A stretch of DNA of 30,002 nt from Alistipes sp. CAG:268 (GTDB taxonomy: Bacteria > Bacteroidota > Bacteroidia > Bacteroidales > Rikenellaceae). Made by a program: the position numbers and the translations under genes. The first letter of the stretch is position 1. Each line of letters starts with the position of its first letter. Positions 6,290-13,665 of the stretch are shown in pieces. The notes below the pieces were generated by a model. That model made no database searches. It saw nothing but the letters and a program-made list of their open reading frames with translations, and was not told the origin of the DNA. Location of the stretch: positions 159,055 through 189,056 of the forward strand of contig FR892023.1 in assembly GCA_000434235.1 (NCBI GenBank). The letters run 5' to 3'.

Positions 6290-9142
6290 ATGACAACCCA
6301 ATTTATTATGCCTATGAAAAAACTGATGATGCTTGCCCTCGCGCTCTTCGCCGCGGGCGGAGCAATGGCACAGATGAATCCGATGCAGCCGATTCCGGCA
6401 GACAAGGATCTCCGCACCGGAAAACTCGAAAACGGACTCACCTACTACATCCGGCACAACGAGAAGCCGAAGGGTCAGGCCGATTTCTACATTCTCCACG
6501 ACGTGGGAGCCATCCAGGAGGATGACGACCAGCAGGGCCTGGCACACTTCCTCGAGCACATGGCCTTCAACGGAACGAAGAACCTCCCCGGCAAGCAGAT
6601 GATCGAATATCTGGAGACCGTGGGCGTCAAGTTCGGATACAACCTCAATGCGGCCACCAGCTGGGACTACACCGTCTACAACATCTCCGACGTGCCGACC
6701 GCACGCCAGGGGGTCATCGACTCGGCCCTGCTCGTACTGCACGACTGGTCGCACTTCATCGCACTGCAGCCCAAGGAGATCGACTCCGAGCGCGGAGTCA
6801 TCATGGAGGAGCTGCGCACGCGCGACGGTGCTTCGTGGCGTTCGACGATGAAGCTGCTGCAGGCACTCGGCAAGGGAACGAAATACGAGCACCGCAACCT
6901 GATCGGCTACCTCGACGGACTGAAGGGCTTCGAGCATGACGCCCTCGAGCGCTTCTACCACAAGTGGTACCGCCCGGACTATCAGGCCGTGATCGTGGTC
7001 GGCGACATCGACGTAGATGCCGTCGAAGCACAGATCAAGACGCTGATGGCCGACATTCCCGCCCCGGCAGCCGACGCCGCACAGAAGGAGGTGATCGAGG
7101 TGCCCGACAACGAGGAGCCGATCGTGAGCATCTACACCGATCCCGAGATGCAGGGAACGAAGGTACAGCTCTTCATCAAGCGTCAGGCCATTCCCGAGCA
7201 GTTCAACAACACGATTGCCGGTGAGATGACCGACGTCATCGAGTCGTTCCTCTCGACGATGGCCAACGCCCGGATGCAGGAGATCGCCATGCAGGCCGAC
7301 GCACCGTTCATCGGCGGATACATCGGTAGCGGCGACGTGATCGGCATCATCCCCACGCTCAACGCTACGGCCGCCGTAGCCGTGACGCAGGACGGACAGC
7401 TCGCACGCGGCTTTGAGGCCCTCTACACCGAGCTGGAGAAGATCCGCCGCTACGGATTCACGCAGGGTGAGTTCGAGCGCGCCCAGGAGGACCTGATGCG
7501 CCAGGCCGAGCGTTCGTACGCCAACCGCAACGATCGGACCAACGAATCGTATGTCAATACCTACCTCCAGGCCTACCTGAAGAATACGCCGACGCCCGAC
7601 GCCGAGACCGAATGGCAGCTCGACAGCCTGCTCATCAAGTCGCTCAACGTCGATGCCATCAACGCATTCGCACAGCAGACGATCATGCCGGAGAACCAGG
7701 TGATCATCGTGACCGCTCCCGAGAAGGAGGGCATCGTGACCCCCACCGAGGAGGAGCTGCTCGCCATCCGCGACAAGGTGGCTGCTGCCGAGATCGAGGC
7801 ATACGAGGACGATGTCGTGAAGGAGCCGCTGATCCCCGAGGGCACCGTGCTGAAGGGTTCGCCCGTGAAGAAGACGGCACAGAACGAGCCCTACGGAACC
7901 ATCGAGTGGACGCTCGCCAACGGCACGCAGATCGTCGTGAAGCCCACGACCTTCAAAGCCGACGAGGTGCAGCTCAATGCACAGGCCAAGGGCGGTCTTT
8001 CGATACTCTCCGACGAGGAGTACTACATGGGTGAACTGCTGCCCGCCGTCGTCTCGATGTCGGGCGTGGGCAAGTTCTCGGCAACGGAACTCCGCAAACA
8101 GCTCTCGGGCAAGTCGGTCGGTGTCAGCCCCGCAACCAGCGAATATGCCAGCGTAATGGGCGGAAGCTGCTCGCCCCGCGACATCGAGACGATGCTGCAG
8201 CTCGTATACCTGAGCTTCACCCAGCCGCGTTTCGACCGCACCGACTACGACAACCTGATGAAGATGCTCGAGGCTCAGCTGGCCAATGTCGAGTCGAACC
8301 CCGACTACCTGATGCAGAAGGAGACGATCGACGCCCAGTACGGCCACAACCCGCGCCGACAGATGCTCGGCAAGGAGCAGCTCGCAGGCTTCTCGTTCGA
8401 GGCCCTGCCCGCCATCTACAAGAAGCTCTTCCCGGATGCCAACAGCTTCCGCTTCACGTTCGTGGGCAACATCGACCCCGAGGTGCTGAAGCCCCTGGTG
8501 GAGAAGTACATCGGTTCGATCCCCGCATCGAAGAAGCCCATGACGTTCGTGGACGACAAGGCATATCCCGTCGAGGGCGAGGTGAACGACACGTTCACGG
8601 CCAAGATGCAGCAGCCGAAGGTTTCGATCAACTACACCTTCACGGGTGAGTTGGACTACACGATCGAGAACAAGCTGGCCCTCACCTACCTCACGCAGGC
8701 GCTCTCATCGCGCTACCTCGTATCGGTACGCGAGGAGAAGGGCGGTACCTACGGCGTACAGGTCTACGGATCGACCGAGTACATCCCGCGCGAGACCTAC
8801 TCGATGACCATCGCATTCGACACCAACGACGAGATGGACGACGAGCTGTGCGAGATCGTAATAGCCGAGCTCAAGAAGATCGCCGAGGAGGGCCCGCTGA
8901 CCGAGGATATCGAGAAAACGCGCGAATTCCTCCTCAAGGACTGGCAGAACGGTCTCGAGCAGAACGGCACGTGGATGCGTTACCTGCAGATGAAGTACGG
9001 CTCGGGCCTCGACTATGTGGCCAACGGCGAGCAGGCCATCCGCACGGTTTCGAATGCCGACGTACAGAAGCTGGCCCAGAAGATCCTCGAGGACAACAAC
9101 CTCGTGAAGGTGGTGATGCGTCCCGAGGCTGCCGAGGAGTAA
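6290..9142 (+). CDS. Secreted M16 family zinc metallopeptidase (PqqL/insulinase-like)
   Basis: About 950 residues, a full-length two-repeat M16 protease. The N-terminus has a signal peptide (MKKLMMLALALFAAGGAMA, then Q), so it is exported. In-frame starts exist at 6290, 6308 and 6314; the signal peptide fits 6314 best, and the choice is not resolved. Counting from 6290, the inverted zinc motif HFLEH is at residues 86-90 and the third ligand is probably Glu167 in SERG; the 81-residue spacing equals that of pitrilysin. Substrate-closing M16_C domains follow at roughly residues 230-420 and 720-900; the second half lacks HxxEH, as usual. Likely role: degradation of oligopeptides in the periplasm. 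It lies 25 bases after the XRE gene and ends at a strong terminator. Confidence 0.93.
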   Translation: MTTQFIMPMKKLMMLALALFAAGGAMAQMNPMQPIPADKDLRTGKLENGLTYYIRHNEKPKGQADFYILHDVGAIQEDDDQQGLAHFLEHMAFNGTKNLPGKQMIEYLETVGVKFGYNLNAATSWDYTVYNISDVPTARQGVIDSALLVLHDWSHFIALQPKEIDSERGVIMEELRTRDGASWRSTMKLLQALGKGTKYEHRNLIGYLDGLKGFEHDALERFYHKWYRPDYQAVIVVGDIDVDAVEAQIKTLMADIPAPAADAAQKEVIEVPDNEEPIVSIYTDPEMQGTKVQLFIKRQAIPEQFNNTIAGEMTDVIESFLSTMANARMQEIAMQADAPFIGGYIGSGDVIGIIPTLNATAAVAVTQDGQLARGFEALYTELEKIRRYGFTQGEFERAQEDLMRQAERSYANRNDRTNESYVNTYLQAYLKNTPTPDAETEWQLDSLLIKSLNVDAINAFAQQTIMPENQVIIVTAPEKEGIVTPTEEELLAIRDKVAAAEIEAYEDDVVKEPLIPEGTVLKGSPVKKTAQNEPYGTIEWTLANGTQIVVKPTTFKADEVQLNAQAKGGLSILSDEEYYMGELLPAVVSMSGVGKFSATELRKQLSGKSVGVSPATSEYASVMGGSCSPRDIETMLQLVYLSFTQPRFDRTDYDNLMKMLEAQLANVESNPDYLMQKETIDAQYGHNPRRQMLGKEQLAGFSFEALPAIYKKLFPDANSFRFTFVGNIDPEVLKPLVEKYIGSIPASKKPMTFVDDKAYPVEGEVNDTFTAKMQQPKVSINYTFTGELDYTIENKLALTYLTQALSSRYLVSVREEKGGTYGVQVYGSTEYIPRETYSMTIAFDTNDEMDDELCEIVIAELKKIAEEGPLTEDIEKTREFLLKDWQNGLEQNGTWMRYLQMKYGSGLDYVANGEQAIRTVSNADVQKLAQKILEDNNLVKVVMRPEAAEE

Positions 9143-9168
9143 GCAGCTGCGAATCTACCCTTTCGACC

Positions 9169-9206
9169 AAAGGCGGCCCCTTGCGGGTCGCCTTTGGCGT
9201 TTTTTG
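9169..9206 (+). terminator. Intrinsic terminator after the M16 protease
   Basis: An 11-bp stem (AAAGGCGGCCC at 9169-9179 with GGGTCGCCTTT at 9185-9195, one G-T pair) and a 5-base loop, followed by six T residues at 9200-9205. It begins 27 bases after the M16 stop codon. Confidence 0.85.
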
Positions 9207-9417
9207 CAGGATGCCGAAATGCATCCGTGCGGAGTGCCGGAAGAGGATTGGAGGCACGGATCGGAACAGCGGGAAACGACAGCAAACAGACGGAAGCGAA
9301 ACGCCAGGGGCTCGGACGGAAGGAGACCGGCTCAGACTGCAGGAAGAACCGAGTGAAAGAGTAACGGAGAGGAAGGCAGGACGGAAGGAAAGATGGGACG
9401 GAAGGGAATGCCGGAAA
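9207..9417. other. Gene-free purine-rich tract with GACGGAAG repeats
   Basis: The space between the M16 stop (9142) and the DUF4293 gene (9519) is 376 bases. After the terminator, about 210 bases hold no convincing gene; open frames here lack any recognisable protein pattern. The + strand is strongly enriched in A and G, with many GGA triplets. The octamer GACGGAAG occurs at 9289, 9315, 9380 and 9397. I cannot assign a function. Decayed coding sequence, a small RNA or simple drift between two terminators are all possible. Confidence 0.5.
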
Positions 9418-9427
9418 CAAAAAAAGA

Positions 9428-9452
9428 GATGTCCCCGAAATTCGGAGACATC
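9428..9452 (-). terminator. Terminator of the mltG-DUF4293 operon
   Basis: A 12-base stem (9428-9439 with 9441-9452, one mismatch) closes on a tight AT-containing loop. On the minus strand it is followed by CTC and a run of T (A residues at 9419-9425 on the plus strand). It lies 67 bases beyond the DUF4293 stop and would end the operon coming from 13136. Confidence 0.8.
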
Positions 9453-9518
9453 CCGTGTTATCGAAGTCGATGGCGGGGCCGCAAGGATCATCGGCTGCCA
9501 TCCCCGACAGGGAGGGGA

Positions 9519-9983
9519 TCAGCGGATCCGGTCGGCGTCGCGCACCAGCAGCTCGTCGTGGAAGATGGCACGGGCCGCCAGGAAGGCGAACAGCAGGCCG
9601 ACGAGCGGCAGGGCAATGGCAGGCTTGAAGCCCTGCGTGTGGAACGCCATGTCGGAGAAGATCCGGCTGCTCAGGAAGTAGTAGATACCCTCCATGGCCG
9701 TAGCGCCGATCAGGAGCACCATCTCCACCACACAGAGGCGGATCTGAAGCAGGCGCCGTTTGTAGAGGAAGATCGTCACGAGCGGAAGCAGGCAGGCCAG
9801 CACGAGCAGGATACCCATGTAGGCGGTCGATTGCGACACCGAACCGTCGAGGCTCTGCAACGAGAAGGAGTAGAGGCGGAACTCGCCCATCTCCCCCGCA
9901 AACCAGGCCAGCGGGGCGAAAATCGTTACGGCCATCAGGGCCGTCAGAATCAACAGATAGAGGGTTTGGATGCGTTGTATCAT
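9519..9983 (-). CDS. DUF4293 family membrane protein
   Basis: A 154-residue protein with four membrane segments, near residues 7-28, 52-76, 84-108 and 118-145. The start MIQRIQTLYLLILTALM is characteristic of DUF4293, a family known from Bacteroidetes with no assigned function. It is the last gene of a minus-strand run. Its ATG lies one base after the stop of the GT2 gene, which means tight translational linkage. The product should sit in the inner membrane. Its steady position near cell-envelope genes hints at an envelope role, but that is inference only. Confidence 0.85.
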   Translation of the reverse strand: MIQRIQTLYLLILTALMAVTIFAPLAWFAGEMGEFRLYSFSLQSLDGSVSQSTAYMGILLVLACLLPLVTIFLYKRRLLQIRLCVVEMVLLIGATAMEGIYYFLSSRIFSDMAFHTQGFKPAIALPLVGLLFAFLAARAIFHDELLVRDADRIR

Positions 9984-9984
9984 T

Positions 9985-10956
9985 TCAATTCAGCGTTTGA
10001 TCGATCAAATACTTGTTGCGGTCCGACGAACTGCGGTTGATCAGTTCGCCGATGAACCCCGCGAGGAAGAGCTGGACGCCCAAAATGACAGCCAGGATGG
10101 CCAGGTAGAAGAGCGGCTGGTCGGCAACCGGTCGCAGCGGGAGGGCATGAGCCTGCTTCCACAGCTTCTCGGCGATGATCCACACCGTCGTAGCACCGCC
10201 GAGCAAGAACATCACCGTGCCCAGGCCTCCGAAGAAATACATCGGCGAACGGCCGAAATGCGACATGAAGAGCACCGAGATGAGGTCGAGGTAACCCTTG
10301 ACCATCCGCTCAAGGCCGAATTTCGAATGTCCGTATTTGCGGGCATGATGGTCCACCACCTTCTCGCCGATCCGGCGGAAACCCGCCTGCCGGGCCAGCA
10401 CCGGGATAAACCGGTGCATCTCGCCGTAGACCTCGATCGACTTGACCACCTTGCGGCGGTAGGCCTTCAGGCCGCAGTTGAAGTCGTGCAGGCGGATGCC
10501 CGTCGCGGCACGTGCCGTCCAGTTGAAGAACTTGCTCGGCCACCGCTTGCCGATCGGGTCGTGGCGCTTCTTCTTCCAGCCCGAAACCAGGTCGTAACCC
10601 TCCTCGAGGATCATGCGGCGCAGGGCGGGGATCTCCTCGGGCGAATCCTGCAGGTCGGCGTCCATGGTGATCACCACCTCACCGCGCGCGGCCGCAAAGC
10701 CGCAATAGAGGGCGGCCGACTTGCCGTAGTTGCGCGAAAAACGGATGCCACGCAGCGTCGGATACTGCGCGGCCAGGCGCTCGACAACGGCCCACGAGCC
10801 GTCGGACGAGCCGTCGTCCACGAGGATCGCCTCATAGGTGAAGGCATGGGCCGCAGCGACACGGTCGATCCACGCCAGCAGTTCGGGCAGCGACTCCTCC
10901 TCGTTGTAGAGCGGTACGACGACCGAGATGTCGGGATTACGCGTCTCCATTTCCAC
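9985..10956 (-). CDS. Family 2 glycosyltransferase with C-terminal membrane anchor (DPM1/GtrB type)
   Basis: About 323 residues. The GT-A domain starts with ISVVVPLYNEEESLPEL (residues 10-26), followed by ILVDDGSSDGS (residues 44-54) and the metal-binding MDADLQD (residues 98-104). Two long hydrophobic segments near residues 235-262 and 275-300 anchor it. This architecture is typical of polyprenyl-phosphate hexosyl- or aminosugar transferases, which load a sugar from UDP- or GDP-sugar onto undecaprenyl phosphate at the inner membrane. The donor cannot be told. The start may be GTG at 10956 or ATG at 10950; either overlaps the end of the DUF4199 gene by 14-20 bases. Downstream DUF4293 begins one base after the stop. 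Confidence 0.92.
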   Translation of the reverse strand: MEMETRNPDISVVVPLYNEEESLPELLAWIDRVAAAHAFTYEAILVDDGSSDGSWAVVERLAAQYPTLRGIRFSRNYGKSAALYCGFAAARGEVVITMDADLQDSPEEIPALRRMILEEGYDLVSGWKKKRHDPIGKRWPSKFFNWTARAATGIRLHDFNCGLKAYRRKVVKSIEVYGEMHRFIPVLARQAGFRRIGEKVVDHHARKYGHSKFGLERMVKGYLDLISVLFMSHFGRSPMYFFGGLGTVMFLLGGATTVWIIAEKLWKQAHALPLRPVADQPLFYLAILAVILGVQLFLAGFIGELINRSSSDRNKYLIDQTLN

Positions 10957-11467
10957 GCTCGGAGAAGATATCGGGATTGCGGCGCGTCAGGCCGGAGATG
11001 AACAGGCCGAAGAAGCAGCTCTGGAAGATGGAGCCAACGACCGACGAGACGACGACCCAGATCGGCGAGAAGAAGATCGAGCGCATCATCGGGGCGACCA
11101 GTTCGAGCTGCTGCTCGCTGTAGATCGTCGCCATGACCTGCATGTTCTCCTGAAGCATCGCCTCATAGCGGTCCGCGAAGAGCAGATTGCGGCCCACGAT
11201 CTCCCATGCGCCCCACAGAATACCCGAGAAGCAGGCCATCCAGAAGATGAACTTCATGCACTGCCCGTAGCTGTAGCCCTCATCAGCCCCGTAGAGCGTC
11301 ACGCGACGCCGCGTGAAAAAGTAGATCATCAGCACGATGACCACGACGGAGAGGAACGAGAGCAGCGGCGAGCGCCAGAAGAGCCCCGCCGTCGAGAAGA
11401 GGATCTGCGCGATGGCCATGAAAGCGCCGTATTTCGCCGCATCGTTCCAGAAATTCGTTTTTGTCAT
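10937..11467 (-). CDS. DUF4199 family membrane protein
   Basis: A 176-residue protein with four membrane segments, near residues 10-30, 34-52, 72-92 and 136-158. Layout and motifs such as DEGYSYGQCMKFIFWM after the second helix match DUF4199, a Bacteroidetes family of unknown function. It is regularly found directly before a GtrB-like glycosyltransferase, as here, where the two coding regions overlap by up to 20 bases. A function connected to the lipid-linked sugar made by that enzyme is plausible but unproven. The gene starts 27 bases after the YciO/TsaC-like gene, with no promoter visible in the gap, so it should belong to the same operon. Confidence 0.88.
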   Translation of the reverse strand: MTKTNFWNDAAKYGAFMAIAQILFSTAGLFWRSPLLSFLSVVVIVLMIYFFTRRRVTLYGADEGYSYGQCMKFIFWMACFSGILWGAWEIVGRNLLFADRYEAMLQENMQVMATIYSEQQLELVAPMMRSIFFSPIWVVVSSVVGSIFQSCFFGLFISGLTRRNPDIFSERGNGDA

Positions 11468-11494
11468 TTCCTTATCCTGTGTTTTGTCTTTACG

Positions 11495-12097
11495 TCATTG
11501 CAGTTCGCCCTTGCCCTCGCGAAGGATCTCGGGCTCGCCGTCCGTGAGGTCCACGACCGTCGTGGGGACGTTGTCGCCCGTGCCGCCGTCGATGACCAGC
11601 GCCACCTCGCGGCCGTAGCGTTCGTGGATCAGTTCGGGATCGGTCGTATACTCCACCACATCATCCTCGTCGCGGACCGACGTGGTGACGAGCGGGCATC
11701 CCAGCGTCTCGACGATCGCCCGGGCTATGGGATTGGCCGGAATGCGGACTCCGATTGTCTGGCGCCGCTCGAGAGCCTTGTCCGGCACGCGCGATGAGGC
11801 CGGGAGCACGAAGGTGAAGGGACCCGGAAGGTTGCGCTTCAGCACCCGGAAGGCCGCATTGTCCACACGGCAGTACTCGGCGACCTGGGCCAGGCCGGAG
11901 AAGACCACGGCGAAACTGCCCGTGCCCTTGTCGCGCAGGCGGCGCAGGCGCTCAATCGCCCGGGGCGACCGCAGCGAACAGCCGAAGGCATAGACGCTGT
12001 CGGTGGGATAGATGATGATCCCGTCGTGCTCGAGGGCCTCGACCACACGGCGCAACTCTCGCTCCGAAGGGTTCCGTTCGTAGATTTTCGTAATCAT
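11495..12097 (-). CDS. Sua5/YciO/YrdC family protein (threonylcarbamoyl-AMP synthase-like, YciO type)
   Basis: A 200-residue single-domain protein. The fold signature is clear: GIIIYPTDSVYAFGCSL near residues 26-42, LPGPFTFVLP around 89-98, TIGVRIPANPIARAIVE around 114-130, and PTTVVDLTDGEPEILREG near the end. The pattern is closer to E. coli YciO than to TsaC/YrdC; for example the KxR loop of TsaC is replaced by a RLRDKGTGSFAVVF stretch. TsaC makes threonylcarbamoyl-AMP for the t6A modification of ANN-decoding tRNAs; activity of YciO-type members is debated. Whether another TsaC exists in the genome cannot be seen. It starts 22 bases after mltG. A -7-like TAACTTTG on the minus strand at 12105-12112 would give a nearly leaderless transcript. 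Confidence 0.88.
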   Translation of the reverse strand: MITKIYERNPSERELRRVVEALEHDGIIIYPTDSVYAFGCSLRSPRAIERLRRLRDKGTGSFAVVFSGLAQVAEYCRVDNAAFRVLKRNLPGPFTFVLPASSRVPDKALERRQTIGVRIPANPIARAIVETLGCPLVTTSVRDEDDVVEYTTDPELIHERYGREVALVIDGGTGDNVPTTVVDLTDGEPEILREGKGELQ

Positions 12098-12104
12098 GCA
12101 AGGG

Positions 12105-12112
12105 CAAAGTTA
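12105..12112 (-). promoter_or_regulatory. Possible -7 box before the YciO/TsaC-like gene
   Basis: The minus strand reads TAACTTTG, matching TAnnTTTG, only eight bases upstream of the ATG at 12097. No TTTG is seen at -33, and the site lies between closely spaced genes, so it may be chance or a weak internal promoter. Confidence 0.35.
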
Positions 12113-12119
12113 CGAAAAT

Positions 12120-13136
12120 TTATTTGATTTTCCGCCGGTTCAGCTCGGCGCTGTAGGCCCGCGCATTGGCGTTGTGCTCACGCAGGGTCCGGGCGAAATT
12201 GTGGTAGCCGTCGAAAGTCGGGCGGGCGCAGAAGAAGAGGTAGTCGTGCTCCTCGAAGTGCAGCACCGCATCGATCGCATTCTTGCCCGGCATGCAGATC
12301 GGCGAGGGCGGCAGACCGCGGTTGATATAGGTGTTGTAGGGCGACGGGTATTTCAGGTGCTTGTGCAGGATGCGGCGCAGACCGAAATTCTGCATCGCGT
12401 ATTTCACCGTCGGATCGGCCTGGAGCGGAATGCCCCGGCGCAGGCGGTTGATGTAGACCCCGGCGATGCGGGGCATCTCGTCCGTCTGGCGCGTCTCCTC
12501 GTAGACGATCGACGCCAGAGTCATCACCTCGAGCCGCGAAAGGCCGCTGCGCTGCCGGGCGGCATCCCGCTCGGGGGTCCAGAAGCAGTCGTATTCGCGC
12601 TTCATGCGGCGGACCAGCTCCTCGGGGCGGATCGTCCAGTAGACCTCATAGGTGTCGGGGATGAACATCGAGAAGAGGGTCAGCGAGTCGAAACCCACCT
12701 CCTCGGCCAGCTTCTTCGACTGCAGCACCCGCAGGATGGAGGTCGAATCGGCATCGAGCTGCCGGGCGAGCTTGCGGGCAAGCTGCTCGGGCGTGCGGAC
12801 GTTGTTGATCGAGATGCGCACGGGCGTCTGCAGCCCCAGCTTGAACATCCGCGCCACCTCGATGACGCTCATGCCCGGCTCAAGCACGTAGTGTCCCGGC
12901 TTGAAGCTCCCGGCAAGGTCGAGCCTGCGGGCATAGCAGCGGAAAGCCGCACGGTGCCTGATGCGGGGCATCAGCGAATCGGTCAGCTCCTCATAGAAGG
13001 CGTGCGAGCCGACAAAAAGTTCGTAGCGTTCGGGAACGGCATTGCCCTTGAAGGCGACAACGAACAGCGCCACGACGGCGACGAGAATCAGAACGAGGCC
13101 TCCGAGAAGCGTGCGGAGCAAGTTTTTTCTGCGCAT
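12120..13136 (-). CDS. mltG: Endolytic peptidoglycan transglycosylase MltG (YceG family)
   Basis: With the ATG at 13136 the protein has 338 residues, normal for MltG. A TTG at 13154 is less likely because the T/A-rich leader would become coding. MRRKNLLRTLLGG leads into one membrane helix near residues 9-29; the remainder is periplasmic. The catalytic domain shows ASIVYEET with the probable catalytic Glu213, then AGVYINRLRRGIPLQADPTV and the PSPYNTYINRGLPPSPI active-site loop. MltG cuts nascent glycan strands near the membrane and so sets strand length. It heads a minus-strand run with the YciO-like, DUF4199, GT2 and DUF4293 genes. A -7 box TATCTTTG (minus strand, 13152-13159) lies just upstream and implies a leader of about 10 bases. 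Confidence 0.95.
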   Translation of the reverse strand: MRRKNLLRTLLGGLVLILVAVVALFVVAFKGNAVPERYELFVGSHAFYEELTDSLMPRIRHRAAFRCYARRLDLAGSFKPGHYVLEPGMSVIEVARMFKLGLQTPVRISINNVRTPEQLARKLARQLDADSTSILRVLQSKKLAEEVGFDSLTLFSMFIPDTYEVYWTIRPEELVRRMKREYDCFWTPERDAARQRSGLSRLEVMTLASIVYEETRQTDEMPRIAGVYINRLRRGIPLQADPTVKYAMQNFGLRRILHKHLKYPSPYNTYINRGLPPSPICMPGKNAIDAVLHFEEHDYLFFCARPTFDGYHNFARTLREHNANARAYSAELNRRKIK

Positions 13137-13147
13137 CTCACTTTTTT

Positions 13148-13178
13148 TTTGCAAAGATATAAAAAATTCCTACTTTTG
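13148..13178 (+). promoter_or_regulatory. Promoter of the SRP RNA gene, overlapping the divergent mltG promoter
   Basis: On the plus strand TTTG (13148-13151), a 19-base spacer and TACTTTTG (13171-13178) match the Bacteroidetes consensus and predict a start at about 13182-13185, the 5' end of the RNA helix. On the minus strand TATCTTTG at 13152-13159 is a -7 box for mltG. The two promoters are interleaved. Confidence 0.85.
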
Positions 13179-13181
13179 TGC

Positions 13182-13285
13182 CCGGGTGAGTCTTATACGA
13201 CCAGCTCCTACAGAATCCCCCAGGCGAGGAATCGAGCAAGGGTATGTGGTCGTAGCGGTGCGATATAAGGAGCTCACCCTTTTTT
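13182..13285 (+). ncRNA. ffs: Signal recognition particle RNA, small bacterial type (4.5S)
   Basis: About 100 bases fold into one long hairpin. GGGTGAG (13184-13190) pairs with CTCACCC (13273-13279), TCTTATA (13191-13197) with TATAAGG (13264-13270), CGACCA (13198-13203) with TGGTCG (13247-13252), and CCCC (13217-13220) with GGG near 13240-13242. At the tip is the hallmark of SRP domain IV: internal loop strands CAGG (13221-13224) and AGCA (13235-13238) around a CGA/TCG stem capped by the GGAA tetraloop (13228-13231). This element binds the Ffh M domain for co-translational targeting of membrane proteins. The RNA ends in CTCACCC followed by six T, which terminates transcription. A consensus promoter lies directly upstream. 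Exact ends are inferred. Confidence 0.93.
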
Positions 13286-13308
13286 GTTTTACCAATAAGA
13301 AGGAAACC

Positions 13309-13584
13309 ATGATACGTCTGAATGTATTCATCCGCACGACGGAAAGCAACCGCGAGGAGTTGGTGAACACGGCCCGCGAACTGGTGGCCGCATCGCTCAA
13401 GGACGAGGGCTGCGTGGCATACGACCTCTTCGAGAGTTCAACGCGCCGCGATGTCCTGATGATCTGCGAAACGTGGAGCGACGCCAAGGCGCTCGCCGCA
13501 CACGAGCAGGCGGCACACTTCACCACGCTCGTTCCGCGCATCCACCAGTTGGGAGAGATGAAGATCGAGAAGTTCGTCTTCTGA
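13309..13584 (+). CDS. Antibiotic biosynthesis monooxygenase (ABM) domain protein
   Basis: A 91-residue single ABM domain, a dimeric alpha/beta barrel of the ferredoxin-like fold. The start MIRLNVFIRTTESNREEL, the EGCVAYDLFES strand, ICETWSDAKALAAHEQA and HF are typical; the conserved Trp and the H-x(5)-HF pattern are present. Family members include quinol monooxygenase YgiN and heme-degrading enzymes, but many have no known substrate, so I do not go beyond the domain. The ATG at 13309 has AAGGA-like purines just before it. Earlier in-frame starts would run through the SRP RNA gene and are rejected. No separate promoter is visible between the SRP RNA and this gene, so expression may depend on read-through of the RNA terminator. 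Confidence 0.88.
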   Translation: MIRLNVFIRTTESNREELVNTARELVAASLKDEGCVAYDLFESSTRRDVLMICETWSDAKALAAHEQAAHFTTLVPRIHQLGEMKIEKFVF

Positions 13585-13606
13585 TCCCGCAGCAGGCAAC
13601 AAGGCA

Positions 13607-13639
13607 ACGGCCGGATTCCTTCGACAGGAATCCGGCCGT
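13607..13639. terminator. Strong hairpin between convergent genes
   Basis: A perfect 13-bp stem (13607-13619 with 13627-13639, core GGCCGGATTCC) and a 7-base loop. It lies between the ends of the ABM gene (+, 13584) and the SOD-rubredoxin gene (-, 13666). The T tract is weak on the plus strand and the A tract limited on the left, so termination by the hairpin is likely but not textbook. Confidence 0.65.
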
Positions 13640-13665
13640 CTCGTTTCCGGAGCAGAGAGTCGGGA

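Noticed and set aside
6209..8347. A 712-codon open frame antisense to the M16 protease
   Set aside because: Its product has no recognisable motif and is His/Leu/Val-rich in a way expected from reading GC-rich coding DNA backwards. The plus strand encodes a complete M16 protease with correct zinc-ligand spacing.
9207..9417. CsrA-sequestering RNA, suggested by many GGA triplets
   Set aside because: Bacteroidetes generally lack CsrA as far as I know, and the GGA triplets are not clearly placed in hairpin loops.
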